Part shown: piece after piece, positions 47,310 through 55,168 of the stretch
How positions within the stretch are numbered: position 1 is the first letter of the stretch
Layout of the letters: each line of letters begins with the position of its first letter
Assembly: GCF_039539965.1 (NCBI RefSeq)
Contig: NZ_BAABED010000001.1
Location: forward strand, 1,798,001 to 1,862,000
Origin: Arthrobacter methylotrophus
GTDB taxonomy: Bacteria > Actinomycetota > Actinomycetes > Actinomycetales > Micrococcaceae
DNA: 64,000 bases
Direction: 5' to 3'
Position numbers and translations under genes: made by a program
Notes under the pieces: model-generated
Seen by the model: only the letters and a program-made list of their open reading frames with translations
What the model was told of the DNA's origin: nothing
Databases searched by the model: none

Positions 47310-49002
47310 ATGACCACAATCCACGCCCGACAGCCAAAGGGCATTCCCGTCGGCGGCCAGTTCGCCCCCGGCACCCATTCGGAGGCCGCCGTCACCCTGC
47401 CCCGGCAATGGGACACCATCCCGGACCTGATCGAACTCACCCAGGAAACCGAGCGCGTTCTGAACTCGCTGCGGGCCGCCGGCGGCCGCCCGCTGATCGT
47501 CGGCGGCGCCGTCCGCGACGGGCTGCTCTCCCGCACCCGGGGCGGATCGGTCGATTCAATGGACGTCGACATCGAGGTGTACGGGCTCTCCAAGGAAGAA
47601 GTCCGCAGGGCCTTGCCGGGAGATGTCAACGAATTCGGCCAGGACTTCGGGGTGTTCAACACCTCCCTCAACGGCCAGGACTTTGACGTCGCCCTGCCCA
47701 GGCAGGACAACAAGACCGGGGGACGGCCACCGCGGCTTCGTCGTCGACACCGACCCGGATATGCCGTTCGAGACTGCCTTCGCCCGCCGCGACTTCACCA
47801 TGAACGCGATGGGCTGGGACTCCGCGACCGGGGAGCTCGTGGATCCGCTCGGCGGCCGCGCCGACCTGGAAGCCGGCATCCTCCGCCACCCTTCGGAGCA
47901 CTTCAGTGAGGACCCGCTCCGGGTGCTGCGAGGTGTCCAGTTTGCCGGGCGTTTCGACATGGAACTGGCACCCGAGACGGCAGAACTGTGCCGGGAGATG
48001 GCGCCGGCGTTCGACCAGTTGCACAAGGACGGCATCTGGAAGCAATTCCGCAAGCTCAGCACCCAAGGCACCCATATCTCCAAGGCGCTGGAGGTCCTGC
48101 ATGCGTCCGGCTGGGAGTCGCATTTCCCCGGCCTGGCGGCGACACGCGGCGTGCCCCAGGACCTGCGCTGGCACCCTGAAGGCGACGTGAACGTGCATCT
48201 CGGGCTGGCCGGCGACCAGGCGGCCGCGATCGCCCGCCGGGAAGGACTCGACGAGGAAGACACCTCCATTCTGGTCCTGGCCGCGATCACGCACGACTTC
48301 GGCAAAGCTCACTCCACCAAGGTCAAGGAGGACGGCTCCATCACTTCCGCCGGCCACCACGAAACCGGCGTTGAACCGGCGAAAGATTTCCTGGAACGGA
48401 TCGGCGCCCCTGGCCGGTACCACGAGAAGATCCTGCCCCTGATCCGGGAGCACATGTGCCACACCCCGGGCGGCGGCGTCGAGGTCAGTCCCTCTGCGGT
48501 GCGCCGGCTGCTGCGGCGTCTGGATCATGCCGGCGGCGGCCCGACCCTGGAGCAGTGGTCGCTGCTGGTCGAAGCCGACAAGGCTGGCCGCGGTGAGGGC
48601 GCCCGCAAAGGAGTGGACCACCTGCCGGACTGGCTGTCCATTGCCGAACGGCTAGGGAACGAGAAGGCCATCAGCACGACACTGCTCAAAGGTCCGCACC
48701 TGGCCGAGGCCGGGATCCCGCAAGGGAAGCTGTGGGGAATCATCGTGACCCAGTCCCAGGAAGCCCAGGACGACGGCGTGTTCGATGATGAGGCAGGGGT
48801 CAAGGAGTGGCTGGCCGCCAACCAGACCGAGATCCTGAAGGAAGCAGATCGACGCCTGCAAAAAGCCAAGGCAGAGCACGCGAAGAAGAAAGCTGCCCAG
48901 ACGATCCTCCTGAAAGCAAAGCAGGAAGAGCAGAAGGCTGCCGCGAAAGCCCTCAAGGATGCAAGGCATGAAACTGACCTGGCAGCGGGTGCTAGGTCAT
49001 AG
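47310..49002 (+). CDS. cca: GGQFA-tagged CCA tRNA nucleotidyltransferase, frameshifted
   Basis: Adds CCA to tRNA 3' ends. N-terminal tag RQPKGIPVGGQFA (residues 7-19) precedes the polymerase head: LIVGGAVRDGLL, DSMDVDIEVYG (metal Asp pair). After about residue 137 the frame changes by +1 at a run of five G (47718-47722); four G would restore ARRDFTMNAMGWD, EDPLRVLRGVQFAGRF and the HD-type ITHDFGK domain. Ends with a long Lys/Ala coiled coil. The shift may be a sequencing error, a disrupted gene or programmed. It matches the tRNAs in this window, none of which needs an encoded CCA. Confidence 0.88.
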
Positions 49003-49014
49003 GTCCGGACATAG

Positions 49015-49053
49015 CAAGAGACCGGCCAGTCACGTGGGCTGACCGGTCTCTTG
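49015..49053 (+). terminator. Bidirectional terminator
   Basis: CAAGAGACCGG pairs with CCGGTCTCTTG, between cca (+) and the cold-shock gene (-). Confidence 0.82.
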
Positions 49054-49060
49054 TTGAGGC

Positions 49061-49264
49061 TTAGAGAGCCTGGATGTTCTCCGCCTGGGGTCCCTTGGGG
49101 CCCTGGGTGATGTCGAACTGAACCTTCTGGTTCTCTTCCAGGGAGCGGTAACCGCTCGAGGCGATTGCCGAATAGTGTGCGAACACGTCAGCGCTTCCGT
49201 CGTCGGGGGCAATGAAACCAAAGCCCTTTTCGGAGTTGAACCACTTGACAGTACCTGTTGCCAT
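49061..49264 (-). CDS. Cold-shock protein CspA family (67 aa)
   Basis: Single-stranded nucleic-acid-binding beta barrel: [14 protein letters not shown] (RNP1, residues 5-18) and DVFAHYSAI (RNP2, with AHY instead of the usual VHF). Full length. Start at ATG 49264 after GAAGGAAA. Acts as RNA chaperone. Confidence 0.96.
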   Translation of the reverse strand: MATGTVKWFNSEKGFGFIAPDDGSADVFAHYSAIASSGYRSLEENQKVQFDITQGPKGPQAENIQAL

Positions 49265-49402
49265 GCTGATTTCCTTCACGGGTCGCTGGTCGGTTCCGCT
49301 CGTCGGATTACCGTCCCGGCCACTCACAAGCTTGAGCCTATGTGCGGCCTGCGGCCGCCGCAAGAAATTGCGTTAGAAGCGGAAGTGACTTGTGCATGAC
49401 AT

Positions 49403-49729
49403 CTATGCAGCAACAGACGGTGAGCCAGCCTCATAGATGGGCAGGCCGGCCCCGCTCAAGTCGTAGCTTTTCAACCCGACGCCTTCCAGGAACACCAGCG
49501 GCAGCGCCACCATGAAATCGCTGCCTGCCCGTGACAGGACAGCCCCGTCGCCCAGGAACGTCAGGCGCAACAGAGGTTCCTGGCGAATCATCCGGATCAG
49601 GTCCATGTGGGGCACGACAGCGGACGCTTCCCCAGTCGCGTCGACCCATGCCCGGACGGGGGCGGAGCCTCCGAGACTGATGCTGGATTGCCGGTAACCG
49701 GACAGGACCGGGATCTTCAGAGTGCTCAT
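49403..49729 (-). CDS. Hypothetical protein (108 aa)
   Basis: Beta-rich, slightly hydrophobic protein (LTFLGDGAVLSRAGSDFMVALPLVFL); no signal peptide or recognised domain. Leaderless by P1 spacing. Confidence 0.75.
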   Translation of the reverse strand: MSTLKIPVLSGYRQSSISLGGSAPVRAWVDATGEASAVVPHMDLIRMIRQEPLLRLTFLGDGAVLSRAGSDFMVALPLVFLEGVGLKSYDLSGAGLPIYEAGSPSVAA

Positions 49730-49766
49730 GCCCGCAATGTGTGCGGCGGGACCGCCTGCGCTACCC
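49730..49766 (-). promoter_or_regulatory. P1 promoter for leaderless gene at 49729
   Basis: Minus strand GGGTAG (49761-49766), 17-bp spacer, CACACAT (49737-49743), ATG 7 nt later. Confidence 0.75.
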
Positions 49767-49796
49767 GGAGTTCAGCCATACCGGATCGAAATGCTT

Positions 49797-49830
49797 GCCA
49801 AACTAGCCCGCTGGGATGCTATTCCGAAGT
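49797..49830 (+). promoter_or_regulatory. Sigma-A-like promoter
   Basis: TTGCCA within TTGCCAAACT and a GCTATT-type -10 about 17-18 bp later. The TTGCCAAACT string is shared with about 44614. Likely drives the small gene at 49963. Confidence 0.5.
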
Positions 49831-49962
49831 CTGTGAAATCACCGAGAATCCTTCTGCCAAGGCACACCACCCTTTCTTTAGATTGCCTTGCACATTAATG
49901 TGCGAAGTGGTGCTGAGGGGCAGCTCGTACCGCAACCAATCCGGACAAATCATTGGGGAAAT

Positions 49963-50136
49963 ATGTCCAAAAACCCGAAGGAAACTGGTGAGCTAAACGA
50001 TAGACCGGAGATGACGGACAAACCCGTGCCGGTCCAGGACACGGAAGAGGATGGGGTACCCTTCATCCCGGAAAGGGTCAGGAACGCCTACAAGCCAGTT
50101 GATGGATTCTGGCGGAATCCGGACTACTGGCCGTAG
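49963..50136 (+). CDS. Small hypothetical protein (57 aa)
   Basis: ATG after TTGGGGAAA; acidic N-terminal part then FIPERVRNAYKPVDGFWRNPDYWP. Unknown function. Transcribed from a housekeeping-like promoter rather than P1, unlike its neighbours. Confidence 0.65.
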   Translation: MSKNPKETGELNDRPEMTDKPVPVQDTEEDGVPFIPERVRNAYKPVDGFWRNPDYWP

Positions 50137-50153
50137 CGAGGTCGTAAGACGGC

Positions 50154-50190
50154 GGGGAGGACCCCAACCCTCTCCGCACACATGGTTGGC
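50154..50190 (+). promoter_or_regulatory. P1 promoter for leaderless Thg1 gene
   Basis: GGGGAG at 50154-50159, 17-bp spacer, CACACAT at 50177-50183, ATG 7 nt later. Confidence 0.78.
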
Positions 50191-50955
50191 ATGACGATCA
50201 CCGCACCCGAACGACGGGACCAGTCCACCGTTTTCATGAAGGCGCTGGAACTCCAGTACCGGACATTTCTGCCCGAAAAGTCCTACGCGGTGATCCGCGT
50301 CGACGGCAAGGGGTTCTCCAAATACACGCGCCGCCTACAGCGCCCGTTCGACCCGAAATTTACCCGGGACATGCAGTGCACGGCCCAGTACCTGTGCGAG
50401 AACATCGACGGAGCCGTGTTCGCCTATACCCAGTCAGATGAGATCTCCGTGGTGATCTCCGACCTCGGCAACGCCAACACCCAGGCATGGTTCGGCGGGC
50501 AGGTGCAGAAGATCGTCTCCACGTCGGCGGCCCTGGCGACCGCCAAGTTCAACCGGCTCCGCCCGGAGGAGGATGCGCTGGCGCTCTTCGACGGGCGCAC
50601 CCATCACCTTGACGGTGTGGAGGGGGTGCTGGAATACGTGCGGTGGCGGCAGGCCGACGCGATGAAAAACAGTGTCGGAATGCTCGCCGCCCACCACTTC
50701 AGCCACAGGACCCTGACCGGGGTGCCGGTGCGGGAGCGCAAGGCCATGCTTGCCGACAAGGGCATCTACTGGGACGGGCTGGACCAGGCCGTGAAGCAGG
50801 GAACCCTCGTTCGCAGGGTGCCCACCGAAGAGACAGTGACGTACTGGCACACGAAGCTGCACGAATTCAAGACGCTCAATGTTCAGCGCAACGTCTGGAC
50901 GCCGGTTGCGGCACCGTTCTTTGATTCCGCGGAGTCACTCGGCCTGGCCGGCTAG
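50191..50955 (+). CDS. tRNA-His guanylyltransferase, Thg1 family (254 aa)
   Basis: Adds G at position -1 of tRNA-His, or repairs 5' ends by 3'-5' polymerisation. VIRVDGKGFSKYTRRLQRPF carries the first metal Asp (D38), YTQSDEISVVIS the second (D83/E84); DAMKNSVGMLAAHHF and WDGLDQAVKQGTLVRR follow as in Thg1-like proteins. Start at 50191 by P1 spacing. Bacterial members are uncommon. The tRNA-His gene at 10950 lacks the encoded G-1, making it the obvious substrate. Confidence 0.92.
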   Translation: MTITAPERRDQSTVFMKALELQYRTFLPEKSYAVIRVDGKGFSKYTRRLQRPFDPKFTRDMQCTAQYLCENIDGAVFAYTQSDEISVVISDLGNANTQAWFGGQVQKIVSTSAALATAKFNRLRPEEDALALFDGRTHHLDGVEGVLEYVRWRQADAMKNSVGMLAAHHFSHRTLTGVPVRERKAMLADKGIYWDGLDQAVKQGTLVRRVPTEETVTYWHTKLHEFKTLNVQRNVWTPVAAPFFDSAESLGLAG

Positions 50956-50985
50956 GGTTCCTGGCACTAGGGGGCGGAAACAAAA

Positions 50986-51014
50986 GTGCCAGCCCGGTTA
51001 CGCCGGGCTGGCAC
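50986..51014 (+). terminator. Bidirectional terminator
   Basis: GTGCCAGCCCGG pairs with CCGGGCTGGCAC, after the Thg1 gene and ahead of the end of the minus-strand gene at 51030. Confidence 0.75.
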
Positions 51015-51029
51015 GCAGTCTTTGATGGA

Positions 51030-51200
51030 TCAGAGAGGCCGCTTTGCGATCTTCCGGACCCACGCCGGGCTCTCAAGCCCCTGCTTCTTGTCCGTGGACA
51101 GCCGGAGACGGGCAGCCCGCACGATGACACGTTCCTGCGCCGGGCTTACTTTACGCTTCTGCGCTTCGCCGGTGGCCTTCTTTTCGGCAACTGTGCTCAT
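51030..51200 (-). CDS. Small basic protein (56 aa)
   Basis: Lys/Arg-rich 56-residue product (RVIVRAARLRLSTDKKQG) after GAAGGAGG. Last of three overlapping minus-strand genes (51948, 51604, 51200). Possible nucleic-acid binding by charge only. Confidence 0.7.
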   Translation of the reverse strand: MSTVAEKKATGEAQKRKVSPAQERVIVRAARLRLSTDKKQGLESPAWVRKIAKRPL

Positions 51201-51604
51201 GGGTCGACCTCCTTCGAGTCTTCGCTTTCTCCATTGTCCGGCATTTCCGAAAGCAAATCCAGTGTCGCCTCGCCCTCCTGCAGGGGCTTCCTCCACGCCT
51301 CTTCGAGGATCTGGGCCTCTTCCGGGCCGGCCAGTTTGCTGGTATTCAGAGCTTCCAGAACCGCAAGACCAACTTCCTGCTTTTCCGCTTTTTCGTCAAG
51401 GGCCGAGTCCAACGCCCATTGCGCCCGACGCCACCACTCCGCCCGGTTGTCGGCACGGCGCTTCTGCCACAGGGCGGCAGCTGCGATGAGGGCCGCTACG
51501 GTCGCTGCAAGCAAAGGCGCGAACGCTGCCCATACCTGCCAGTCCGCCGCCGGGGCATTGTGGACGAACACGTCGATCGGGCTCGGGGATGGAGTCGAGT
51601 TCAC
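51197..51604 (-). CDS. Single-pass membrane protein with coiled-coil tail (135 aa)
   Basis: One hydrophobic segment at residues 24-46 (WAAFAPLLAATVAALIAAAALW), then a charged helical tail. GTG start overlaps the previous stop; the end overlaps the next start. The layout resembles small phage or plasmid membrane proteins. Function unknown. Confidence 0.75.
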   Translation of the reverse strand: MNSTPSPSPIDVFVHNAPAADWQVWAAFAPLLAATVAALIAAAALWQKRRADNRAEWWRRAQWALDSALDEKAEKQEVGLAVLEALNTSKLAGPEEAQILEEAWRKPLQEGEATLDLLSEMPDNGESEDSKEVDP

Positions 51605-51948
51605 CGCACCAGCCTAAGCGGCAGCGACGGCGGCAAGGGGACTTCGGGCTGCGAGTCCATCGCAGCTTGCGGTCGTTTGTCTGCTGATCCCGCCTCACGG
51701 ATTTCGTCGAGAACCTCGTCCAGACTGTGCGCCAGACGGATCGCTTCGATCCGGGAGATGGACATCTTCTCGGCGATCTTCCGCCACGGAACCCGCTTGG
51801 CCCGGTCAGCCTTGATCTCCGCCGCGTAGGAACGGGCAACCACGACCGACGTCGGAAAACCGGGCGAGTTCGGGTGTTTCAGCGGCCGCGGATCCAGTGG
51901 CGGCGGGGCCAGGCGGGCAGGCGCGAGCATCCAGGTCGAAGATTTCAT
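51601..51948 (-). CDS. Hypothetical protein with helix-turn-helix-like segment (115 aa)
   Basis: KADRAKRVPWRKIAEKMSISRIEAIRLAHSLDEVLDEI (about residues 46-84) looks like a helix-turn-helix, flanked by Pro-rich ends. May regulate its operon. Leaderless: ATG 7 nt after CACACAT. Confidence 0.72.
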   Translation of the reverse strand: MKSSTWMLAPARLAPPPLDPRPLKHPNSPGFPTSVVVARSYAAEIKADRAKRVPWRKIAEKMSISRIEAIRLAHSLDEVLDEIREAGSADKRPQAAMDSQPEVPLPPSLPLRLVR

Positions 51949-51962
51949 GCCTCGAATGTGTG
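51949..51962 (-). promoter_or_regulatory. P1-like element for leaderless gene at 51948
   Basis: Minus strand CACACAT (51956-51962), ATG 7 nt later; -35 position not GGTGA-like. Confidence 0.58.
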
Positions 51963-52106
51963 CGGCAGCCCACTTTCCCGGCGACGTGCTCCTCGGCGGA
52001 CTATTTTGGCCCCGACCGTGGCACGGTGTCCGGCTCGAACTGTCATTCCCGCTGGGAATCGGCGCACCAACTACGATTCGAGATGACCAACCACTGAGGG
52101 GAACCA

Positions 52107-52496
52107 ATGAAGCGCTCCACAATTCTTTCCGCATTGGCCGCGTTGCCATTCCTGGCTGTGGCTCTGGCCGGGTGCGGCCCGTCGCAAAACGCGGATGCTT
52201 GCAAGCTGTACGAGTCGGCTCAGAACAGCCTGGAATCGGCCGTGAAGGCCCAGCAGGCAGGGGCTTTGAGCCAGGCGGATGTTCGTGCGGAGTTCGCAAA
52301 CCTGCCCGACGGCATCAAGGCTGCAGCGGACAGGGCGCACGGGGATGTCCTTGTGGTGATGCAGAAGTCCTACCAATATGCGACCACCTACCAGCAGTCC
52401 CAGACCCAGGACAACGGCACAGCCTTCTTCCTGCAGAGGAACGACGTCGTGACGAGTTGCAAAAATGACGGTGCGGAAATCCATCTGAATGGATAG
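52107..52496 (+). CDS. Exported lipoprotein (129 aa)
   Basis: Signal peptide with lipobox LAGC (Cys 23), then a helical mature part (LYESAQNSLESAVKAQQAG) and a C-terminal single Cys. GAGGGGAACC before ATG. Unrecognised family. Confidence 0.82.
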   Translation: MKRSTILSALAALPFLAVALAGCGPSQNADACKLYESAQNSLESAVKAQQAGALSQADVRAEFANLPDGIKAAADRAHGDVLVVMQKSYQYATTYQQSQTQDNGTAFFLQRNDVVTSCKNDGAEIHLNG

Positions 52497-52506
52497 GTCA
52501 GGTCCA

Positions 52507-52668
52507 ACATAAAAACCGGGTCGGCAACATTGCCGGCCCGGTCTTGATGTGCGGCCGCAGGAAGTTCCGTAGCAGGGGCCGTAAGGTACCCCCTGGAACG
52601 ACCTTCGCTTCATCCCGGGGCCAAAAGTTTGAAAACACCCCGGGTGATGACGTGAACGTTCGTCTTAT
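52507..52668 (-). ncRNA. Possible P1-driven small RNA or short peptide gene
   Basis: Transcript expected from the minus-strand P1 at 52676-52705 to the hairpin at 52511-52542, whose T run (CCGGTTTTTA) is on this strand. No ATG or GTG stands 7 nt after CACACAT; the position holds ATA, in frame with a 57-codon reading frame that runs through the hairpin. Confidence 0.4.
52511..52542 (-). terminator. Terminator hairpin, T tract on minus strand
   Basis: ACCGGGCCGGCAATGTTGCC with GGGT extension pairs internally (ACCGGG-CCGGCAA / TTGCCG-ACCCGGT) and is followed by TTTTT on the minus strand. Confidence 0.7.
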
Positions 52669-52675
52669 GGCACGT

Positions 52676-52705
52676 ATGTGTGCGGAGGTCCCAGAGTCTC
52701 TCACC
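52676..52705 (-). promoter_or_regulatory. P1 promoter
   Basis: Minus strand GGTGAG (52700-52705), 17-bp spacer, CACACAT (52676-52682). Confidence 0.7.
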
Positions 52706-52789
52706 GCTCCGCGCCGGCCAGATCCTGGAAGCAGGAAAACGGGCCGCAAGAATCGCTAGGTCAACCCGGTTCCTGCGCAGAGGAGAGGG

Positions 52790-53161
52790 TCAGGTGTGAC
52801 TCAGGTCGATAAGGCAGAACCTGTTGCCTTCGGTGTCTGCGACCACCACGAAATCCGGATCGTCAGGGTATTGGTCCCATTCGACCCGGCTGCCGCCGAG
52901 TTCGCAGACACGGTCGATCATGGACTGTTGCTCATCGGGGTCCTGGACACCAACATCGAGATGCACCCGGGGATGGGCCTGTACAGGTGTGGTGCTTAGC
53001 TGCAGAGCGAGCGACGCTCCGTCCCCAGAGCAGGGGTCGAGGGTGCACCAGCGGTCGGTGCGGTGGTGATCCCGCGGCCGGTAGTCCAGCAGTTGGCTCC
53101 AGAAGCGCACAGCACGCTCAAGGTCATCGCATCCCAGGACAAGGTATCGGAGTGTAGCCAC
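52790..53161 (-). CDS. VOC/glyoxalase-like protein (123 aa)
   Basis: LRYLVLGCDDLERAVRFWSQLL, VHLDVGVQDPDEQQSMIDRV and GNRFCLIDLSH follow the two beta-alpha-beta-beta-beta units of VOC proteins, in the short one-domain form that dimerises. Such proteins include resistance enzymes and isomerases; the substrate is unknown. GTG start. Confidence 0.88.
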   Translation of the reverse strand: MATLRYLVLGCDDLERAVRFWSQLLDYRPRDHHRTDRWCTLDPCSGDGASLALQLSTTPVQAHPRVHLDVGVQDPDEQQSMIDRVCELGGSRVEWDQYPDDPDFVVVADTEGNRFCLIDLSHT

Positions 53162-53170
53162 GGCACATTC

Positions 53171-53659
53171 TTACACCCCGGCCATGAAGTCCGGAGTCAT
53201 CTGTGCCGGCTCCGGCTTGAAACGTGCGGTGAGGGAGAGGACGCTCTCCCTGGTCAGCCGTTCGATCCGGTCCTTTTCAGCCAGATGCTCACGGAGTCCG
53301 CGAAGGACAGCGCCGCCGCCCGTGCCGGTGATCCCGGTGAATTCCAATGGCGTACCGGCCACATGGACTGTCAACGTGCCGAAGCCAAAGACTGACTGCC
53401 ACTGGACGAGCCCAATCCGCTCCAGCGCGATGTCGTCGCTGACCTTCCAGATGACCCCGTCGCAGAGGAAGATGAGCCGGGCATCCGTGAGGACGGCCAG
53501 TCCGAAGCAGCCTTGGTAGCGGGCCTGCGCCATCGCCTCCACGGCCTCGTCGACCCCGAGCATTTCTTCGAGGCGGGTGAGCTCGCGTCCGCTGCCGGGG
53601 GAGAGCCTGGCTTTGGTGCGGGCGGCGGTGATGTCGGGGCGGAGCTGGGTCCGGGCCAT
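53171..53659 (-). CDS. PH-domain (YokE-like) protein (162 aa)
   Basis: N-terminal helical segment, then GCFGLAVLTDARLIFLCDG and IGLVQWQSVFGFGTLTVHVAG, the usual strands of bacterial PH-like (bPH/YokE) domains. A P2-like TGCGCATGTTCC lies about 40 nt upstream on the minus strand. Function of these domains is unclear. Confidence 0.8.
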   Translation of the reverse strand: MARTQLRPDITAARTKARLSPGSGRELTRLEEMLGVDEAVEAMAQARYQGCFGLAVLTDARLIFLCDGVIWKVSDDIALERIGLVQWQSVFGFGTLTVHVAGTPLEFTGITGTGGGAVLRGLREHLAEKDRIERLTRESVLSLTARFKPEPAQMTPDFMAGV

Positions 53660-53711
53660 GATGATCTCTGTTCTGTGGGGTGCTATCTACCCTGGAACAT
53701 GCGCAGATACT

Positions 53712-54329
53712 TCAACTTGGGGGCGTCGGATCCGTTTGCGCGGACTGCCCGGTAGAGCCACGCCTCCGCCTGGTGCCGCGAGCCCACATCAGCAGGCAGT
53801 AGCCGACGATAGCGAGGCAAACGACGTTGGCGAGCCAGTCGAGACCGGCGTGGAAGGCGAGGACGCGCAGCATTCCGGCGAACGGGATGTAGTAGACCAT
53901 CTTGCCGATGATCTGTCCGGGCTTCACTGGCTTGTCCGGGGCCGGGTTCGCGTCTCCCTGGACGATGATCTGGCTCACGTGACCGTCGTTTGAGTCCACT
54001 TCGATGACCCGGTGTGTGATCGGGATGCCGCCGGTGATGTTGGTGTCAGGTTGGTAGGCGATGACATCCCCGGATTTGAGGGAATCGGCGGGGACCGGCT
54101 GATAGACCAGGATATGCCCAGGGGGCAGACTGGGGGCCATCGAGCCGGTCATGACCGTCAGGGCTTTTCCTCCCGTCAGAGCAGGCAGGACGCCGCCAGC
54201 GACAAGCAGCGCCAGCGCGGACCCGAGGGCCACATAGGTAAAAGTGTCGGCAAGGAGGCTCCGAAGGCTCTTTGGAGCGGCTGAGGGATGAGATGGCTCA
54301 ATAATCTCAGGCATAGCGAGGGTGGTCAT
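53712..54329 (-). CDS. Signal peptidase I, SipW/ER type (205 aa)
   Basis: Removes signal peptides from exported proteins. Membrane segment at about residues 32-55, catalytic Ser in VMTGSMAPSLPPG, and ITHRVIEVD with His in place of the usual Lys, then VQGDAN and a C-terminal membrane segment. The Ser/His form is typical of SipW-like enzymes. Start at 54329 by P1 spacing. With SecY and SecE this is a third export component on the element. Confidence 0.9.
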   Translation of the reverse strand: MTTLAMPEIIEPSHPSAAPKSLRSLLADTFTYVALGSALALLVAGGVLPALTGGKALTVMTGSMAPSLPPGHILVYQPVPADSLKSGDVIAYQPDTNITGGIPITHRVIEVDSNDGHVSQIIVQGDANPAPDKPVKPGQIIGKMVYYIPFAGMLRVLAFHAGLDWLANVVCLAIVGYCLLMWARGTRRRRGSTGQSAQTDPTPPS

Positions 54330-54366
54330 GGGTGAGATGTGTGCGGACATCCCATTACTGCTGCCC
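54330..54366 (-). promoter_or_regulatory. P1 promoter for leaderless signal peptidase gene
   Basis: Minus strand GGGCAG (54361-54366), 17-bp spacer, CACACAT (54337-54343), ATG 7 nt later. Confidence 0.72.
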
Positions 54367-54371
54367 AGGAC

Positions 54372-55004
54372 TTAGACGGACAGCATCCCCGTGGACGCGA
54401 AGCCGGTCAGGGCTTGCAGCGAGCGTTCACGGGCCGCCGGCCATTCCTCGGTGAGCAGGGACAGGATCACGATGTCCCGCCAGGTGCCGTCCACGCGCTG
54501 GGATGAGCGCCGTCGGGTGCCTTCGACGGTGAAGCCGAACCTGGTCAGGGACGTCAGGGACCGGTGGTTGCGGGGGTCGACGTCGCATTCGATACGACCG
54601 GCGCCGCGGGCGAACAGCCAGTCCAGCAGCGCGGTCTTTACTTCATGGTTCGCCTTCATGCCCCAGAAGGCGGGGTTGATGACGGTCCGGCCGATCTTGG
54701 CACGCTCGGTGCGGGCATGGGATTCGGTGATGCCTGTCGTACCGACAAACAAGAGCCCACCGGGAAGCCCGGTGTAGTGGATGGCGAAGATCCGCAGGCC
54801 CTCGTAGCGGCGGCGGATATAGGCCACGATTTCTTCGTGTGTTCCGGGGCGGTGGTCGCCGTCGCCGAAGCCCTGGGCCCAGATGTCGTCGTTGGCCAGG
54901 ATGTGCGCAAGCGGCTCGATGTGGGCGTCAGTGAACGGGCTCAGGACGAAGCGACCCGTGGCGGTGTGAAGGGTCGGCAGGATGTTGGGAAGACGCAGTG
55001 CCAT
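54372..55004 (-). CDS. GNAT acetyltransferase, RimJ/RimL type (210 aa)
   Basis: GRFVLSPFTDAHIEPLAHIL at the start, VGTTGITESHARTERAKIGRTVINPAFWGMKANHEVKTALL (motif A region of RimL-like enzymes) and RIECDVDPRNHRSLTSLTRFGFTVEG, the typical motif B. Could modify protein N-termini or small molecules. Leadered from a P1 promoter. Confidence 0.9.
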   Translation of the reverse strand: MALRLPNILPTLHTATGRFVLSPFTDAHIEPLAHILANDDIWAQGFGDGDHRPGTHEEIVAYIRRRYEGLRIFAIHYTGLPGGLLFVGTTGITESHARTERAKIGRTVINPAFWGMKANHEVKTALLDWLFARGAGRIECDVDPRNHRSLTSLTRFGFTVEGTRRRSSQRVDGTWRDIVILSLLTEEWPAARERSLQALTGFASTGMLSV

Positions 55005-55065
55005 GGCGGCCTTTCAGTGCTAGGAGAACGCAACGGAGAGCCGGCCCGCTGGCCGTTCTGACCGC

Positions 55066-55095
55066 ATGTGTGCGGCGCATCCGAAAAGCATCACT
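55066..55095 (-). promoter_or_regulatory. P1 promoter for RimL-type gene
   Basis: Minus strand AGTGAT (55090-55095), 17-bp spacer, CACACAT (55066-55072). Confidence 0.65.
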
Positions 55096-55154
55096 GCCGC
55101 CGGAAAAATCGAAGTAACTTCCGGGCGAACACTGAGCAACAGGGGTATTAGCCG

Positions 55155-55168
55155 CACACAGAATGAGC
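55155..55168 (+). promoter_or_regulatory. P1-like element for leaderless gene at 55169
   Basis: CACACAG at 55155-55161, ATG 7 nt later; -35 poor. Confidence 0.55.
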
